The notes under the pieces were generated by a model, which saw nothing but the letters and a program-made list of their open reading frames with translations, did not search any database and was not told where the DNA came from. This document shows, one piece after another, positions 23,101-35,002 of a DNA stretch of 64,000 nt. This DNA is from Pseudeuparius sepicola (lineage: Eukaryota; Arthropoda; Insecta; Coleoptera; Anthribidae), in assembly GCA_963920635.1 (NCBI GenBank), contig OY987302.1, positions 25,519,278 to 25,583,277 of the forward strand. Reading direction: 5' to 3'. Positions within the stretch are counted from its first letter, which is position 1; every line of letters begins with the position of its first letter. The translations under genes and the position numbers were made by a program.

Positions 23101-23524
23101 CATTATATCTATAATTGTTGCATAAAACACGTTTTTCTGACCAGTATCATGGGTAAGTAGAAATATGTTTTAGGGTGGGCCTATAAAGATTTTTTTTAAG
23201 TGAGTAGAAAAGTAGAGGTCTTTATAGTCTAAAATGCGCTGCAGGCCCCCTTTTCTATTTACCTTCGGCCCTGATGGTGGCCATTAGCGCAGAGGTCGAC
23301 CTGTATGTTCGTGCTGAAGCAGGCGGCCTACAGCCCTATTCGTTTTATTATAAGTAATTTTGGATATCTTCCACCGGCCCTTCAGGAAATTTCCTGATTT
23401 CCCGGCGGTCCCATCCATCCTTGTTGATGCTTAAAGTGTGTCAATTTAAAAAGGGAGCACCCTGAATAGCACAAGTCACTGGTTAAACAAAATCATTAGA
23501 TCTGCTAGTAATAGATAAAGCATG
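20145..23524. other. 3.4 kb without a recognised gene
   Basis: AT-rich and non-coding as far as I can see. A solo CACCCTG end lies at 20262-20268. A block at 21912-21990 repeats 16120-16216. A GC-rich block at 23230-23440 (CCCGGCGGTCCCATCCATCC) resembles the right end of the hAT at 61755-61793 (CCCGGTGATCCCATCCGCCC), so it is probably the decayed end of a related hAT. Confidence 0.5.
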
Positions 23525-25451
23525 TCGTCGTCGAGCGTGTAATACCTCCAATGTGACAATTAGGGCCAAACTCGGGTTTTGACACATTTAGTTTCATTTT
23601 AACATTGCACGTCTATGTAGAATACCCACAATGTGAAAAATAGTATTTACCCCTACCTATACCTGATATTAACATCTCTAATGTGCCGCGGTACTGCAGA
23701 ATGAGACAAAAACATCTCTTATGTGCATTTATGTAACATCGTTGATATTACCCGTTCTAAAAATATCTCCGATGTGACGTCTGGCTGTCACATTGGATAT
23801 ATTTTGATATTTCGATTCAGTACATCGTAGCTATTCTTCGTGTAAAATTTATAATCTCAATGTTTTGATAGTTAGGTACATTTAATTTTAGTGCTTGAGT
23901 TTTTAAAGCTTTTTAAAAAATTGTTTAAATAACTGCACCAAATATTTGTAGAATGTAGAATGTTTTAAATAGTTTTCAGTAGGTACCTACTTGCACATTG
24001 TAAATTGTATTACCTTATTATGTGATTGTATGGACCTACAGAATATAGGTACTGTCTCATTTGCCAGTTGGCCCACGCTTTATACCTATTTGACCATAAT
24101 TTAAAAAATCATTTATAATTTTTAATAAACACATTTTAATAATTTCCCTACCAAAACACAAACAGTAATATTAATATTTATTCAAGGCATGGGCGTAGGT
24201 AATGTTTCGCTAAAATACAATTTTGAAAATCTAATTTTCACTTTGATCTATAAAAAGAATGTTCCCGTGTTACATTTGGATCACATGTATATTAGGTGGA
24301 CGCATTGAGTAAACGTATTCCTTTATTCAGTGGTGGAAGGAAAGGCCGAGGATAATGTTTTGTAGTAAATATGTACTGCGTTAATAATTTCTTATATTGT
24401 TGGAATTTATTCCCATCGATCGTGGAAATTATTCCCAGAACTCCCTCCTGTTACATACTATCACTGAGAAGACCAGAATCCAGAATACAGAGAGAGCATC
24501 TTGTCAAATATGTCAAATAGAGCCCAACTTTTACGTAATTTTTCACACACCTGATAAGATCGTTCAGATTAATTATGAAGTAGACTGCGTTCTTCATTTA
24601 TTGTAGATTAATTTAAAACTGAGAAAGAAGATCCACAGTGACCTACAATGGATTAATTACCGTTTAAAGTCGGGCTCAATTTGACAAGATGAACTAGATA
24701 ATGGGTTCATAGGAAGGCCTGGAAGGGACACTTGCTTTTTTTTCTATATCCGCTCCTAAAATTTTGACTTATAAGTCGAAACTTATTTCGACTTATAACT
24801 CGAAGCTTTAAAGTTTTGACTTATAAGTCGAAATATTGACCATCAATAGTTCGACTTATAAGTTGAAGCTTTAAAGTATCGAGTTATATAAGTCGAAATA
24901 TTAGTTCAATATTTCGACTTATAAGTCGAAACTTTAAAGCTTCGAGTTATAAAGTCGAAATTTTGGGTCAATATTTCGAAATTTTAAAGTTTCGACTTAT
25001 AAGTCGAAATTTTAGAAGCGGAAATAGAAAAAAAACGCGAATGTCACTTCCAGGCCTTCGTAGGTTCATGACTATTTTCTGAGATTCTTGTTTGTTTTTC
25101 AATAGCTCCATAATTTGTAGGTATAAGTGAAACGTATTTTTTCATTATTAAACTTTGATTAAAAAATACATGTCTTCTTAGATTATTGCTATTTACAAGC
25201 CTGAAAAATACCAACAATGTGCTATTGGACAAGAATATAATTCCTCCAATGTGACTAAAAAATCAGTTTTTTTGTCTTTATTTACCTTCTACTGCTATCA
25301 CACCTTAATTAATTAATTTGTTTAATTTTTTTTACAATATACTATGCATTAAAGTATTTTAGATATGATATAATTTAATAGTGACAAGATTTTGGCTTTC
25401 CTAAAAAATTTGTTTTTTTTTCACATTGGAGATATTACACGCTCGACGACG
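23525..25451. mobile_element. TIR element with iterated AATAYCTCCAATGTGAC motif
   Basis: TCGTCGTCGAGCGTGTAATA followed by YCTCCAATGTGA occurs at 23525 and, inverted, ends at 25451: an inverted repeat of about 32 bp. Inside, the motif (A)AYAYCTCYAATGTGAC recurs at 23541, 23621, 23671, 23711, 23762, 25206 and 25239, and inverted at 23787 and 25421. Spacing on the left is 40-80 bp. This repeated subterminal design is like the MULE at 17190 but with another motif. No transposase frame remains. The interior holds the MITE at 24711. Confidence 0.7.
24711..25061. mobile_element. MITE made of palindromic TTTCGACTTATAAGTCGAAA units
   Basis: The ends (A)GGAAGGCCTGGAAG and its inverted copy CTTCCAGGCCTTCG lie next to an 8-bp direct repeat (GGGTTCAT at 24703-24710, AGGTTCAT at 25062-25069). 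The interior carries at least five full or partial copies of the 20-bp palindrome TTTCGACTTATAAGTCGAAA, joined by GCTTTAAAG-type linkers. An 8-bp target duplication suggests hAT-type mobilisation. It has no coding capacity. Confidence 0.75.
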
Positions 25452-26893
25452 ATGTAATGGTAAATTTATTTTCATAGTAATAAAATAATATCTCATTATC
25501 TACGAGACCCAGTTAAAGCAATGTAGTGTGTATGAATTTTATCAGTATTTTCAATATTAATTCTACTACTTAATAATTGTTATAAATTTATCACATATCA
25601 ATGATATTAGGAAAAAATACACAAATATGTGTAATGAAAAGTACATTAGAATCCAAATTTTATTATAATAAAATGAATACATGTATATACCTATTTTACT
25701 ACACTGTGAAATACTGATATAAAAAGTACGCACTCACTCTATTCACAATGATTTTATCTAGTTAGCATCTTTTGACATCTAGAGAGCCTCTAATAAAAGT
25801 GTGGTGGAATAACTCAATTTGTAAATTTTACAACAGATAGATCATCACTAATATTTCTGGAATTTAAAATGTCACTATCTAACTCGTTTTTGCATTATTA
25901 CATTTTTGAAATGTATATCTAAATGGATATTAACTCGGTAGTTATGGTACAAAGTTGTATTTTTCAACATAGTATGTCACAATACAGACTGAAGTAGCAT
26001 TGTTTCTTTTACATGTCATAATATTTTAGTATACTCTGACATACCAGTTGAGAAAGTTGGTATCTTGGAACTGCATTTATGTGCACTAGACATCCCTATA
26101 GGGTCATTGGGAGAATAATAAGCTCTAGAGAAATGTGTTTCCTGAAAATTGTATTGTTGACCGTTCTCACATTTCTCTAGCTTATGTACTTCCCATAGCG
26201 CTTTGAGTTCGGCCCATGTAAATGCAGCCCAAGATACAATAGCATTTGTCTAGAGTACCTAAGCGAAAGCAATTTCTCTAAAAATATTTGGAAATAATTG
26301 ATATTTTTTTGAGAAAAAAAATGTACACATAATTAAATAATTATAATGAAACCTCTTGTTAACTGTGGGTTTCTTTTAGAATGTACTTTTTGACAGTAAA
26401 AAAATTTTTCACATGTGCAGCGGCAGCCAGAATATTTTGTTGATACAATTACCCTACTGAACCACTTTTGAAGGATTCACTAAAAAATGTAGTTGACATT
26501 TCTATCACTACATTTCTCATTAATAATTACAAGCTGAATAAGACACAACAACTGGTATACTTGCTGAGATGTCATTTATTTTCGATATCATTTCTAAGGA
26601 CAAAAATTCAAAATTTGTAAACTTGGCAATTTTGTTTTTAAATGCAAATTTTAGAACATGATATGTCAAAATTTATTGAATTTTTTCCAATAACAGAAAA
26701 TGCATGACATATCATAAAAATATATTGTAATATTTGATACATTAATTGCTTGAGAATAGTCGAGTGTATTAGAGGAATGTGAAAGCACAATAGGCTAAGT
26801 GTTAACTGAGAGTTGTGAAACTAGTTCCGGAACAAAGCATCTACGTCTATATACTGTATATCGTATTTTATTATATTGGACCTGGTTATTAAA
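25452..26893. other. AT-rich stretch with one imperfect hairpin
   Basis: No gene is seen. At 26066-26240 there is an inverted repeat of about 80-bp arms: GTATCTTGGAACTGCATTTA and AGAGAAATGTG on the left, mirrored by CACATTTCTCT and AAATGCAGCCCAAGATAC on the right. It is a probable MITE fossil. Confidence 0.5.
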
Positions 26894-27340
26894 CAGTGTT
26901 ATTCATAAAGATTGCACCAAATGGGAAAAATATTATTAGATTTATTTAAAATGTGATTTTGGGCTATATAGGTGCATATTTTGTGTACACTATTGCACCT
27001 AATGAGCCTGTCAAATTTGACATTTAAAATAAAGAATTGGGAAAAATCGGGTTTCCATTGGAAATATTGGAAAGAGAACGGGTTTGTATTGTATTATTAT
27101 GCCTCTTTGGCAATTTTCGGAAAGATAATATGAGGATATTCATTTTTTCTTAATTATTTCTCTTCAAATCGATACTCAATATTTTTCCTACCAAATAATC
27201 TAAAACATTTATTTACTGGTTCCTCTCTTACTAAATCATAACTATAAAAAAATTCATTGTAAAAGACAAAAATTAGATCTTTTTTAAATCTAATAATACA
27301 AATTTTTCCCATTTGGTGCAAACTTTATGAAAGAGTACTG
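26894..27340. mobile_element. 447-bp MITE with ACCAAATGGGAAAAA ends
   Basis: The left end CAGTGTTATTCATAAAGATT and right end (inward CAGTACTCTTTCATAAAGTT) are inverted copies. Both continue with GCACCAAATGGGAAAAATATT-like sequence. The same end sequence occurs singly at 49998-50050 (CAGTGCTATACATAAAGTTT). A looser relative with GCAACAAATGGG ends is at 31287-31841. Non-coding. Confidence 0.7.
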
Positions 27341-28090
27341 TCTGTATGTATATTAGTAACAATTTTACGGGAATACATAAAAATTACATTTCTTTAAATT
27401 CCTGTCTTTTGCTAAAGTTCTAATTCTTTTCTTTTCTAAGTTTTCATTAGTTCAGTGGTAAACAGGTCAATTTTAAAATGATTGTAGTATTACATTTTGT
27501 GGCTAATAAATGGCAATATATTTATATTTTGCTGAAATATTATTGGCTTTTGTATAATTTATGTATGAAATCTATAAAAAAAAATATATTCAAGTAATGT
27601 GGAAAAATTATCAGTGCCTATAGTAGTTCTGTAAAAATGTAACAGTTTTTTTCACATTACTTGCAGGATAATACAGACTGACTTAATTTTTAATATCTCG
27701 AAATTATTATGCATTCTTAAAATATGACTAATAAGGACACAATAAACTATTTGAAAATCATGTTATTTAAGTAAAATATTGTATTAAAAGAGCAAAGAAA
27801 TCTTGTAGTATTTTGCTTCAATTGTACGGAGTGATTCATTGTATGTTGAATGTGTACCTTTATAAACAACTTATTTACAACTTGTTTTAAGCTCAGTTTA
27901 TAAATGTTGACGTTAGCTTTTGCATTTGATGTTGTCCAATTTAGTTATAATGTTTATGTCTGTTATCAAATTCAAGGTATAAAGCCAAATTCAACAGTGC
28001 ATCCAGGACTACACTTTGATGTGGGGGGGAGTAATGCAAAAGATAAATAGATATAAGTAAGTGACTAAAATATAATAATAATAATAAATC
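27341..28090. other. AT-rich stretch, nothing recognised
   Basis: No open frame of note and no terminal repeats were found. A short (TAA)n run at 28070-28087 belongs to the SINE-like repeat that follows. Confidence 0.4.
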
Positions 28091-28440
28091 TCACCCTCAC
28101 AATACTCCAAACTAGGAGTACCTCAGATTACTATTATTTCATCTTCGTTGCCATTTGCGGCTAGGGCCGACTTTTCCCAATAGCATTTGCTCAAATACTA
28201 CGCAAAATCCTAGTAATCCCAGTGAATGTAGGACAATTAGTAAATTATACAGATAAAGCTATTAATTAAGGAGCAATACCGTGAATCCACATTTTGTCCA
28301 GTGCTCTTGGCCATCAGCGGCCTTTTTCCATAAAGAGATGGGTATGCAGTCTGCCTCAACCTCGATTGGAACCAAAGTCGATCAAAGGCAGAAAAACATG
28401 CAGTCTAAATAGTTAGCAATCCTCTGAACATCGCCACCGC
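28091..28440 (-). repeat. SINE-like repeat, copy 2
   Basis: Matches 18496-18885 over nearly its full length, with a gap in the first third. Shared blocks include CTCACCCTCACAATACTCCA, AAATCCTAGTAATCCCAGTGA and GAAGGCAGAAAAACATGCAG-like sequence. It is preceded by AATAATAATAATAAAT, so on the minus strand it ends with an (ATT)n tail. Confidence 0.65.
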
Positions 28441-30820
28441 GTAATATGTAAAAATATAATTAAATCCTTCAAAGGGATTTTAATTTCTTTGAAAAATTTT
28501 TTGTCATCTTTAATATAAAATTCGTTATATGGGCTACAGAATCAGTGCCGTATATGGGCATTTTTAAGTGTGTATTTAAAATGTTTAAATGGGATGTAAA
28601 AAATCACAAAATGTATGGGTTTACCAGTTATACAGAATACAACAGAATAGAACAAATACATTGTTAAGTTGGGTGGTCTTTGGGAAGGGGGAGAAGATTA
28701 CCCCCTGTACCCCCGCCTCTCTTGTTTGGAGTTTTCACAAACAGATTGAAAACTATATAATTCTAAAATTAAATTGGTTACAACAGAATGGCTAAATAGC
28801 AATCGACAAGAGAATATAAGTAATAAATGAGTATAATCGAACTCACGAATATTTATAAATGAAAAAATGTTGTAAAAGTTTTTTTAGTTTCTGAAATATA
28901 AGTACAGGAATAACTGTTCGGAACTTGTTTCCACCGCAACTTTCTTTAAATTGACTTAAAATTTCCAAGTATATCTTCCAAATAATAATAATCAGCGAAG
29001 GTGTGGTCACCACCAGCTAAACAGTGGAGAAGGGCATGTGTATAAAGGTGACGGGAGAAGCACTTAATTTGTTACCACCCCTCAAAGTTCTCGGTAGTTA
29101 CTTTTCAAACTGTAAATTTGATTTAAAAAAAAAAGAATTCCAAAATATTTACAAAGTTTACTTCAGCTGGTGTGGACAAGCACTAAACATTTCAAGTTGT
29201 CAATAGATAAGCATTGTTATAATTTTACGGTGGCCTACTCTAATACTTAAACTTATTAAGCTAAAGAAACAAGGACTTCCTAGATTCAATAATAATTTAT
29301 TTTACTCTTCTACAGCTTAGGCGAATTAGTCTAAAAAAATAATTAATAAGAAAATGTATACTACCTACGTGCAGTAGTAAATCAAAAGCAAAAGTGTCAG
29401 GAGTCTTACAAATTCATTTAAATCCCGGAAGTGTACACGGGCAGTTCACAAAATGTACGCAAATGTACATGAAATAATTTTAGTTATACTAGTTAGGGCA
29501 CAAAAGATAAACATGCCAGACTTAGCTTAAAAATAAAAATAAATTCCCAGTCAACTACTGCAAGTAAACAAGTTTATATGATAAATAACTTTGGACTAAA
29601 TTTAGTTCCCAAAAAAACACCAAATAAATTTAAACCTACCTCGAAATGAGGGTTTTTTAGGTTCTTCTAAAATAACCTTAAACTAGGATTGGAATTTGGA
29701 ATGGAAATTAGCATTTCAGAACTAATTTTGGATTAATCTGAACAACTGTTCCAAAATGAAAATCATAATTAGGAATGTGAACTAAATACAAGTTACAAAT
29801 CTGGCTTACTAGCAATTATTATTGCACCCAGGATGGAATGGGGTTGCATGACATTTCAATATCACAAAAGCAGAGAGAAGTCCGAAAACCATCAAACAAC
29901 ACATCAACTCATGCTCTCATGCCTCCAGATACATGTCTAGCGGTTGAACTAATCCTTGAGCTATACAAGACAAGCTAAACTTGGAATCAACTACACCGAC
30001 GTCAAGAAAATACTTTCCCAAAATTTTGCCATGCTATTAAATTGAATACCAGAATTCGAATTAATGACCAAGCTTTCATTTTACCTCAACTGCTAGATGG
30101 CGCTGCGGCAAACAAAACACAATCAACTTGTGGCTAGCAAGGGTAAGTTCACTAAAAAATACTTGCACTATGACTCATTAATACCAGAAAATGCCTAAAT
30201 TCATCTCTTTATACCACTGACCAAATGACATGGTATTGTAAATAATCTAAAATAAACTATATAAAGTTTATACCCTTTTATTCACTTTAACCCCTAGAAA
30301 ACATGATTTTCAAGGTATCCCCATTTCACAATCAGTATTCTGCCAAATTTTTAAATAAGAACTACCTACATTTTTAACGTAAAAATTCACAGTTGAGTTC
30401 GCCGAATCTATGAGTCCTCACAGGCGCAGCCTAAACCAAGCCATTGTCGGATTGCCTCAGTGGCAGCATGTATGCGATTTTGGAACTCTTCCTCCCTATT
30501 AAGTTAACCATATGGTTTTTATGTAAACTCAAAAATGAAAGTCAAGCAGATTTAGGTCAGGCTATCGTTTATAATGCATTTTATGGTAATACTGTGAAAT
30601 TCAATATCCCTGTATATTTCGGAAACTATAAAAAAACGTTGACATTTTTTTCATTATTAGTCATTACTTGCCAAAAACTACAATTTCCCAAGTTTATACA
30701 TATAAAAAACATCCTGTATAGCTTAGCGTTTTGTTTGCTTTAGGCAAATAAATTTTAAAAGTGCATGAAAAATTAAAAATGTCAATTAACAATGATTCCT
30801 GCTACCTAATATTACAGATA
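28441..30820. other. 2.4 kb without a recognised gene
   Basis: Frames of up to 99 codons occur (e.g. 30444-30743) but show no domain, no splice context and no repeat-family motif. AT-rich throughout. The motif CTAGATGGCGCTGCGG (30093-30108) is an isolated GC-rich spot. Confidence 0.4.
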
Positions 30821-31286
30821 TAGTCCGGGAGCTGGTGACACTTTTCATTGCCACATTTCCTAAAGCTTGGTTTATCTTTTATTTTATAATATTAATGAAA
30901 CTTATCAACAAAATGAACTCCTGCCATTTCGTTGGCTGGACAACGATTGACAGCGGTTTGCGAATTGTTAAAAAAAGGTGAATGTTGAAAATTCTAAAAG
31001 CTGAAAACTTTTTCTAATATTTAATATTTCAATAAGATATAAAACAACCTCCTCCCACTTCTCCAGTAGAATTGATACAAATAGTAAAAGCTGATTTTTT
31101 TGTCTTTTCTGTGATAATTAAGGCAATAATGGAACTTGACTTTGCCAGGATCAAAGTTGTTGTGCGTGAACATCAAATATATTCGCAATTTATAAGCTTC
31201 CAAAGGTTCTTAATACGTTAGATAAAAGTATATAGGTGCTCTTTAATTGAGCACCTTGATGTACCTACCTGGGGTAGACTTTAGAA

Positions 31287-31841
31287 GCCAAAAAGTTTGC
31301 AACAAATGGGGAGAATCGATTTTGACATAATAATAATAATAATACTTCTCACCCTCACAATACTCCAAACTAGGAATACCCCAGAAGCAACTGAATGCTT
31401 GTGTGTGGTCATTGGCCCATTATGGTTAAGAGTAGCTAGTGCTAAACTTCGCCATTTTGAGCACCACTTTTGCTATTTTCTTCAACAAAGGCATTATTAT
31501 TATTATTATTAAATGTCCAATCACGATTAATATGGCGCAAATTTAAAGAACCTACCATTAAGTTAAGAAAAGTGAGGTTAAATAACAAGGTATAAGAAGT
31601 TATTTAGAATGTAACTTTAGACCTTTGTGCAAAATTTGAGGTAGTTACTATAAAAATTAAAAATTAAATTTTTTCAAACATATTTTTCCTTGTTCAGAAA
31701 ATTTTTATTTCAATTAAATACAACCAAGGGGCTATTCCTAATGTATGTGCCGCAAAAAATAGCAGTTTTTTTTATAAAGATTCCCTAGAATACTTTTTTC
31801 GAAAAATTAGAAACTTTCCCATTTGTTGCCAGCTCTTTGGC
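31287..31841. mobile_element. MITE-like pair with GCAACAAATGGG ends, carrying a SINE-like fragment
   Basis: GCCAAAAAGTTTGCAACAAA at 31287 and, inverted, at the right (TTTGTTGCCAGCTCTTTGGC, ending 31841) form an imperfect terminal repeat. Inside, 31322-31510 holds (TAA)n, then CTCACCCTCACAATACTCCA as in the SINE-like family, and then (ATT)n. That is a short copy with simple repeats at both ends. Confidence 0.5.
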
Positions 31842-31864
31842 CCACACTATATTATTATAATGTA

Positions 31865-33420
31865 CAGGGTGTCCCAAACTCGACGCCCCAGGGTTATTAT
31901 AAGCAAACAAAAACAGACAGTAAAAATATGACTTGTAAGTTTCTTGTAGGACCACTCAAGCTTGCTTTTTGGCAAAAAAGATAGTTTTTAGGAATTTAGG
32001 AAATATAGGGTATGACGTCATCAAATATATTTTTCCCAGGACCATACCTGCTCTCTTTATATTTGGAAAAGGCACGTTTTTTTCTGATAAACTTTCGTAA
32101 ATTATTTTTTTATATATCTTGTTTCATTAAAAAGTGAATGCGTATTATTTGTAAAAATATGAAAAAGATGCCATGGTATTTTTTTAACGAAAATCGAGTT
32201 AGCCATGATGTATGAAGGTATATTTTTGACAGAAACAATTGACAGGTGCTCGGACATGTGTATTATGGAAAAAGTATTAAAATTTTATTATTATTTATAA
32301 AAATATAAATGTATGAACGCCTTTTTAACAATTTTAGCGAAAAACAAACACCAACAATATAAAAATAAATGCTAGGTAGGTTCTTACTTATAAATAATTT
32401 TCAATGTGACAACCTTCTTTTAATAATCATAAGTCTAGACAGCATCTAACTTCTGTCTTAGTGACCTTTCTTAATATACATCTGGTGTTATTTGGCGACA
32501 GGCATCTTCTATTTTTCCTATTAAATGATCAATATTCCGAGATGGAGTTTTGTAAACAATGTTTTTCAGAAATCTCCATAAATGGAAATCTAATGGTGTT
32601 AAATCAATCCATTTGTTTCCAAACTGATTATTTAGAAATTCTTTTACAATATTGGCCTTGTGTGCTGGGCCCCGTCATGTTGAAACCATTTATTTCTTCT
32701 TAACTGCAATGGCACATTTTCCATAAGAACTGGCAGATGTTATTTATGTTAATATGTTATTCCAGTTAAAACTCCTTCATAAAAATGTGGTGCAACTAAA
32801 TGGTGACCAATTATGCCACACCATACATTAATGCCGTCTGTCCAAAGTATATGTCTGAAAATAAGCTGGTCAACGATCTCGGTCACCACGATGATTTCAG
32901 CAATATAATCTAGCCTTTTTTCTTTATTTTCCTCTCCCAAATATTCTAGGTAATGTAATTTAAAGTCATAATATTTGTTTTCTTTCATAATTCGTTGTAT
33001 GGACGACTTCAAATTTAATTATCTACTATCTTGTCTAATTGATTTGCCTAACTATTCTTCTAATTGATTTGCCTTTGTGGATAGAAAATGCATTTTGGTT
33101 CTCCCTTAAGTTTTTTTTTCTAATCGAATAAACATTTTGTGAACAGGAACATTCAGGATATTTCTCCCTATAAATTCTAACGGCTCTTCTAGCATTTTTT
33201 CAGCTTCTCCATAGACTAATAACAAATCAACTTTTTCATTGGGTGTTACCGTTATTGAAGTTTTATGATACGTTCAATGACTGGATATAATTATTAATTG
33301 TCAAGAGAAGGTATTTCAATTATGACAGGTAAGAATAATAAATTATCAACGATCAATTGTTTTCCATGGAGCCAAGGCTAATTTGATTCAGTGGCTGGGC
33401 GTCTAAATATTATCACCCTG
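31865..33420 (-). mobile_element. Mariner-like element with DUF4817-type transposase
   Basis: CAGGGTGTCCCAAACTCGAC at the left and, inverted, the right end (inward CAGGGTGATAATATTTAGAC) share GACGCCC-CAG further in. TA lies on both sides. At 1556 bp it is close to full length for this group. It contains one decayed minus-strand transposase gene. It is adjacent to the LINE-C remnant. Confidence 0.85.
32439..33245 (-). pseudogene. DUF4817/DDE transposase of the mariner-like element (decayed)
   Basis: In 5'-3' order on the minus strand: TPNEKVDLLLVYGEAEKMLE (about 33230-33170) is the DUF4817 helix-turn-helix start with its Y-G-E-A signature. NVPVHKMFIRLEKK follows, then SSIQRIMKENKYYDFKLHYL (from 33006). 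WTDGINVWCGIIGHHLVAPH carries the DDE-domain tryptophan block. WFQHDGAQHTRPILKEFL holds the second catalytic Asp, and WIDLTPLDFHLWRFLKNIVY the third. About ten residues are missing between the last two, and stops occur in the first third and near the end. It would cut CAGGGTG ends, which suggests a source of activity for the many foldbacks here. Confidence 0.82.
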
Positions 33421-33484
33421 TACATCAAGGTGCTCAACTGAAAACGACCTAAAAAGTTTTATCAAATGCATTGAGAACCTTTCA

Positions 33485-33646
33485 AAGCTTAGAAATTGCG
33501 AATATAGTAAAGTAAAGTAACTTTATTAAACCAATCGAACATTTACAAGTATACGAATACCACAGGTATAGGTTAAGTCAACATCACACTGATTATTCTA
33601 TTAGATTACTGCTTATGATAATTACATATAGAGATATTCCTGTATA
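33485..33646 (-). pseudogene. LINE-C 3' untranslated end
   Basis: On the minus strand this reads into TTTAATAAAGTTACTTTACT and a short TTTAC-type repeat, a plausible LINE tail. It is separated from the LINE-C coding part (35422-35990) only by the foldback FB4, whose two TA borders rejoin the sequences. Confidence 0.55.
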
Positions 33647-34069
33647 CAGGGTGATTCACGTAAGTGGTTCATTAGAAGTTTACGGGGAAGGAGTGCGAAT
33701 TTTGATTTGAAATTTTGGTTACTTATATAACAGGTTGTAAAATTTCTTTCTAAAATATTTTCAACTTCCGATAACTTCCGTTTATGCCGGAAGTCGATAG
33801 CAACTTTGTTATTTCAAATAGAACACCCTATATATTATTACACCATTTGGTTCCCTATTAAATTCCAAATCTTTTTTCTGAATATAACGTGTACCCTATT
33901 CCTAACCCTTTTTGAGATATTCTCAAATTTTTGATTTTTTTTTTGTTGCAGCCGTCTACCATAGTGATAATAACTTTGAAATTTATGAATCTGGAAAACT
34001 GAAATTTTGGACTGTCGCAGGCGAAAGTCAACTTTATTAAGTGGTTGTATGCCATTTCAAAATATTGTA

Positions 34070-35002
34070 CAGGGTGTTCGGAAAAAAATTCCCAATATTA
34101 ACATCGAAATATTGGAAAATGTCATTTTTTCAAATGGAACCCATATTTTTTTATTGCACCTTTGAAATGCTTGTGAAAAGACAGTTCAAAAATATATAAG
34201 ACACTATATGTCTAAATGAAGCGGTTGCTTCGTTATTACGCAAAATACGTATTTTTGCTGCTCCATATCAAGAAACAACGGACCTTTTCTAATAGGCGGC
34301 CATGGATTTTTTATTTGTGATTGTTATTTATTGTGTTCCAAACAATAAAATATTAACTGTTGACAAGGATGGCTCAAATTAACTATTCTAACGAAGATAT
34401 TTTGAATATGTTTTACACTCATGGAGAGTGTAAAATTTTTTTAGAAAGAACAATTAGAGTTTTTAATGAAAGGCACATTTACCACCTTTGACGAAAAGAA
34501 AATTCCGAAAGTTCGAACGAAATTTCATAGACCATGGCAAGGTCCAAACAAAGAGAAGCAAATGTAAATACGTAACAAGTAAATAGCATAATATGAATAA
34601 AGTGTTTTACTTATTTGTAGTTTCTTGTTTTTTCTTCTAGTACCTATTATGTAATTGTTATTATTATTATTTAATTTTGTAGTGTTGCTTCTCAGGGAAA
34701 AAATATTATTAAATTGCCCTTAACCTTGTCATATAATTGCGTTATTTCATTTTCCATGGCCCCCTATAATGTGACGCTCCTTGAGAAATGGCATCTTTGT
34801 TGATACAGAGCAGAAAAAATACGTATTTTGCTTAATAACGAAGCAACCGCTTCATTTAGACATATAGTGTGTTGTATCTTCTTGAACTGTCTTTTCACAA
34901 CAATTTCAACAGTGCAATAAAAAAATATGGGTTCCATTTGAAAAAAATGAGATTTTTCAATTTTTCCATGTTGATATTGGGAATTTTTTCCCGAACACCC
35001 TG
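34070..35002 (+). mobile_element. Inner element with short DUF4817 frame, at the centre of FB4
   Basis: CAGGGTGTTCGGAAAAAAAT and its inverted copy end the 933-bp element, and TA flanks both ends. Its own arms match inward for about 220 bp (e.g. CGGTTGCTTCGTTATTA against TAATAACGAAGCAACCG). The middle carries the start of a transposase gene. The element sits precisely at the dyad of the outer palindrome. Confidence 0.75.
34369..34491 (+). pseudogene. Truncated DUF4817 helix-turn-helix (40 codons)
   Basis: The frame starts MAQINYSNEDILNMFYTHGE, continues CKIFLERTIRVFNERH and ends at TGA. It matches the N-terminal DNA-binding helix-turn-helix of insect mariner-like transposases (pattern N-E-x-x-D-M-x-x-x-x-G-E-C ... 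Y-x-E-R-x-P). The DDE domain is absent, so this is a deletion derivative. If translated it would be only a DNA-binding piece. The sequence after the stop still looks related (KFHRPWQ-like) but out of frame. Confidence 0.65.

Noticed and set aside
24780..25015. Array of bacterial-type operators
   Set aside because: The palindromes lie inside a MITE with inverted ends and an 8-bp duplication in arthropod DNA, and no regulator or gene is adjacent.
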